Part shown: positions 61,986-64,000 of the stretch, piece after piece
How positions within the stretch are numbered: position 1 is the stretch's first letter
Layout: each line of letters opens with the position of its first letter
Assembly (NCBI RefSeq): GCF_000208745.1
Contig: NC_030855.1
Span: 19,866,616 to 19,930,615 of the forward strand
Direction of reading: 5' to 3'
DNA: 64,000 nucleotides
From: Theobroma cacao
Lineage: Eukaryota > Streptophyta > Magnoliopsida > Malvales > Malvaceae
Position numbers and translations under genes: made by a program
The notes under the pieces: generated by a model
What the model was told of the DNA's origin: nothing
Seen by the model: only the letters and a program-made list of their open reading frames with translations
The model's database searches: none

Positions 61986-64000
61986 TCCTTCTTATAGACA
62001 CCTCGCATGCCCTTAGCCAGTTACTGAATACAGGCATCTAATAGAAAACATAACATCGATTTCCAAGGCACTTGTTAATCATAATGCATATCTATGAGTT
62101 TGCCTTCAAAAGATGGTAGTGGAAGAAACGCTTTTGGCCCATCCCTCCATTTATTTTCTAGTCCTTGGCTGTCTCTGCAATTCCAACACCTTCACAAGCT
62201 GTCTCTCTTTCTCTCACATACAAAATATTTAACATATATGAATGAACGAGCCAATGAGTAAAACTTGGATATGCAATGACGCGTTTGCCATTGACATAAT
62301 GAAACAATAACATCGCTTTCCAGGTCTTTACTGGGGTCAAGGCTTGTGCGAAGGGGCCACTTATGAGACAAGAGCAACCCCTTTGCCTCAGATCCTTTGG
62401 GTTTTTCCTTTCTTTTTTTTTTCCCCTTCTTTTGGGGTCAATTTCTAAGGGGGTAAAGGACAGTTTTTGTGCTGACAAAATGTGGAACACTGTAAGAGAC
62501 TGCGGTGCTGCGGCTGATGACACTGGATCCGGCCAAACATGCTTCTTGCTCTAGCTGCACAACACTATGCCCCAAAGGGCTGCTCCTGCTCCTGCTCCAG
62601 CTCCATCTCTCTCCCACGTGACCATGCTCTTTTTCAAAGGGTAACCTTTCCCTGCTCAACATAGTCAAAAGTTCAGTGAATCTTGCTCAGATATCAGTCG
62701 AAAAAGGAAAAAGAAAATTGAAATCGACAAATTTATGTATATGTATTCTGAGTTTCTACTTCTAATGTACAATTTCTATTTAGTAGTATACAAAGAAAAT
62801 TCGACCACTTAAAATGGCTAAGCCAACATTGTTGGTACATTTAACTTGTTTTGGGCTTGCCTTCCAACCTATTGGCTGCAAATGCGGGGTGTTCAGCCCA
62901 CTCTTCACTCATTTCCAGCTCCTCTCCCAAACCCAAGTCCAGGAGACTGCCTGTGCCCACAGTCCCAGGCTTCAGAATCAACTCTGTTCATCTTCACTCA
63001 CCCGTCGACCTAATTATATTTTTGTTTTAATTGGATAAGATATACGAATATCGCTAAACTATCTCATAATAATTGTTCAACAGCTTAGCATTGATTTTTT
63101 GTAGTAGAAGCAATGGATCTTACTTCCATCAAAGAGATTGCAAGTTTAACTAACCATAAATCACAAAAAGTTGCATATCTTTCATCACAATGATCTCACT
63201 TCATCTAAACCATCAAACAGATTCGTTTTCCTCCAAAACAACCCAAAGAGGAAACATGCAACATAACATAAACTGCACAAGTATGACTTGATTCTTTCTT
63301 GTACTACTCTCATACATTTGAAATCCGATATCGATAAGCGTTTCAAACAAATCTAAGGTCAAGTGCATTATTATGTTCTAAACTTATATAAAAGTGGGTC
63401 CTTGACATACAGAGCCAGCACAGATTTTTCTTCCTTTGGAACTTATTGATATGGGAATTTCTTATGCGTGGGAAAAGAGCAAGAGACCTCCTAGTGTATG
63501 TCCCATACCAAATAGAGAAATAGATTGGTGGGGCAATGGGCATGTCACCCAATTTGGGCTGATTTTTATAGGGTAAAACCGAGGATCTAATTACTTATGG
63601 ACCCTGGTTTCACACCCTGAAGTCCAAAAAACGATGATTAAACCCAAGGAAATGGGTCCACGTAATCCTGGCTCCTTGAGAGGACAGAAACAAAAGAAGA
63701 AAAAGAAATCTATCATGGCCGTTGACAACATATCAACCAAATCTTTTATATCTCTTCGTTTCATTTGTGTTTATTTTGTTTGTCCCATTTATCTCTGTCC
63801 TCTAAAGGAGAAGGGTAGACAGGTCTCAAGATTCTCTCTCTATGTAAATCAATCACCCAAAATTAGCCCCCAACCGGTGAAGCCCGCCTAGACTGTCTGT
63901 CTCTATCTCTCTCTTGCTGTGCCATATCTGAGAAGGCGAAAAAACAGAAAGGTAACAAAAGAAAACCTTTAATCTTTCACCAATGCGTTTTCTCAACAGC
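61986..64000. other. Intergenic DNA at the right edge
   Basis: No gene supported. CT-rich tracts near 63830-63920 could be the leader of a plus-strand gene starting beyond the window. Open frames at 62158-62523, 62363-62554 and 63634-63891 lack any family signature. Confidence 0.45.

Noticed and set aside
62158..62523. 121-residue minus-strand frame near the right edge
   Set aside because: No domain, no splice context and overlapping frames on both strands of similar length.
1..64000. CRISPR arrays, operons, riboswitches, integrons
   Set aside because: None is expected in plant nuclear DNA and no regular spacer-repeat pattern was seen; the regular arrays found are the 52-bp, 85-bp and 27-bp tandem repeats described.

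Overview
This window is nuclear DNA of a flowering plant, most probably a rosid eudicot. The genes have GT-AG introns, the intergenic DNA is AT-rich with many TA and GA microsatellites, plant-type transposons are present, and every recognisable protein is a land-plant family. I could not fix the species. It carries seven supported protein-coding genes and one dense block of dead transposons. All exon boundaries were worked out by hand from frame and splice sites; every coding exon chain keeps one open frame.

Left part (1-26 kb): an ELF4-like circadian gene (minus), then a 17-exon TFIIIC B-block-binding subunit gene (plus), then an 8-exon TAF12 gene (plus). The first two diverge from a shared promoter region with Site II (TGGGCY) motifs. 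As I recall the Arabidopsis map, the same three genes sit together at At1g17440-At1g17455, so this looks like an old conserved block. Two of the three encode core transcription machinery: TFIIIC for RNA polymerase III, TAF12 for TFIID/SAGA.

Middle part (30-46 kb): a TT2-like R2R3-MYB gene (plus, 30.3-31.7 kb), then transposon debris. A dead LINE with an 18-bp target duplication lies at 33.1-34.5 kb. A Ty1/copia remnant (about 35.9-45.1 kb) has been split by a 188-bp hAT-like MITE, a 565-bp Mutator-like MITE and a 6.3-kb Ty3-like LTR element. The LTR element is itself interrupted by a 1,147-bp hAT-like element, and it holds an antisense plant-mobile-domain relic and two unusual tandem repeats. 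Target-site duplications support each insertion, so the order of events can be read.

Right part (46-64 kb): ATG12 (plus, autophagy), a second bHLH-interacting-type R2R3-MYB (minus, 50.7-51.5 kb) and an AINTEGUMENTA-like AP2 gene closest to AIL1 (plus, 55.7-59.1 kb). The last 5 kb holds AT-rich repeats and no gene that I can support.

I found no new biochemical system. The most rewarding items are the nested insertion stack, the mobile-domain relic inside it, the 27-bp repeat in an LTR U3, and a start-plus-one-codon uORF in the TAF12 leader.
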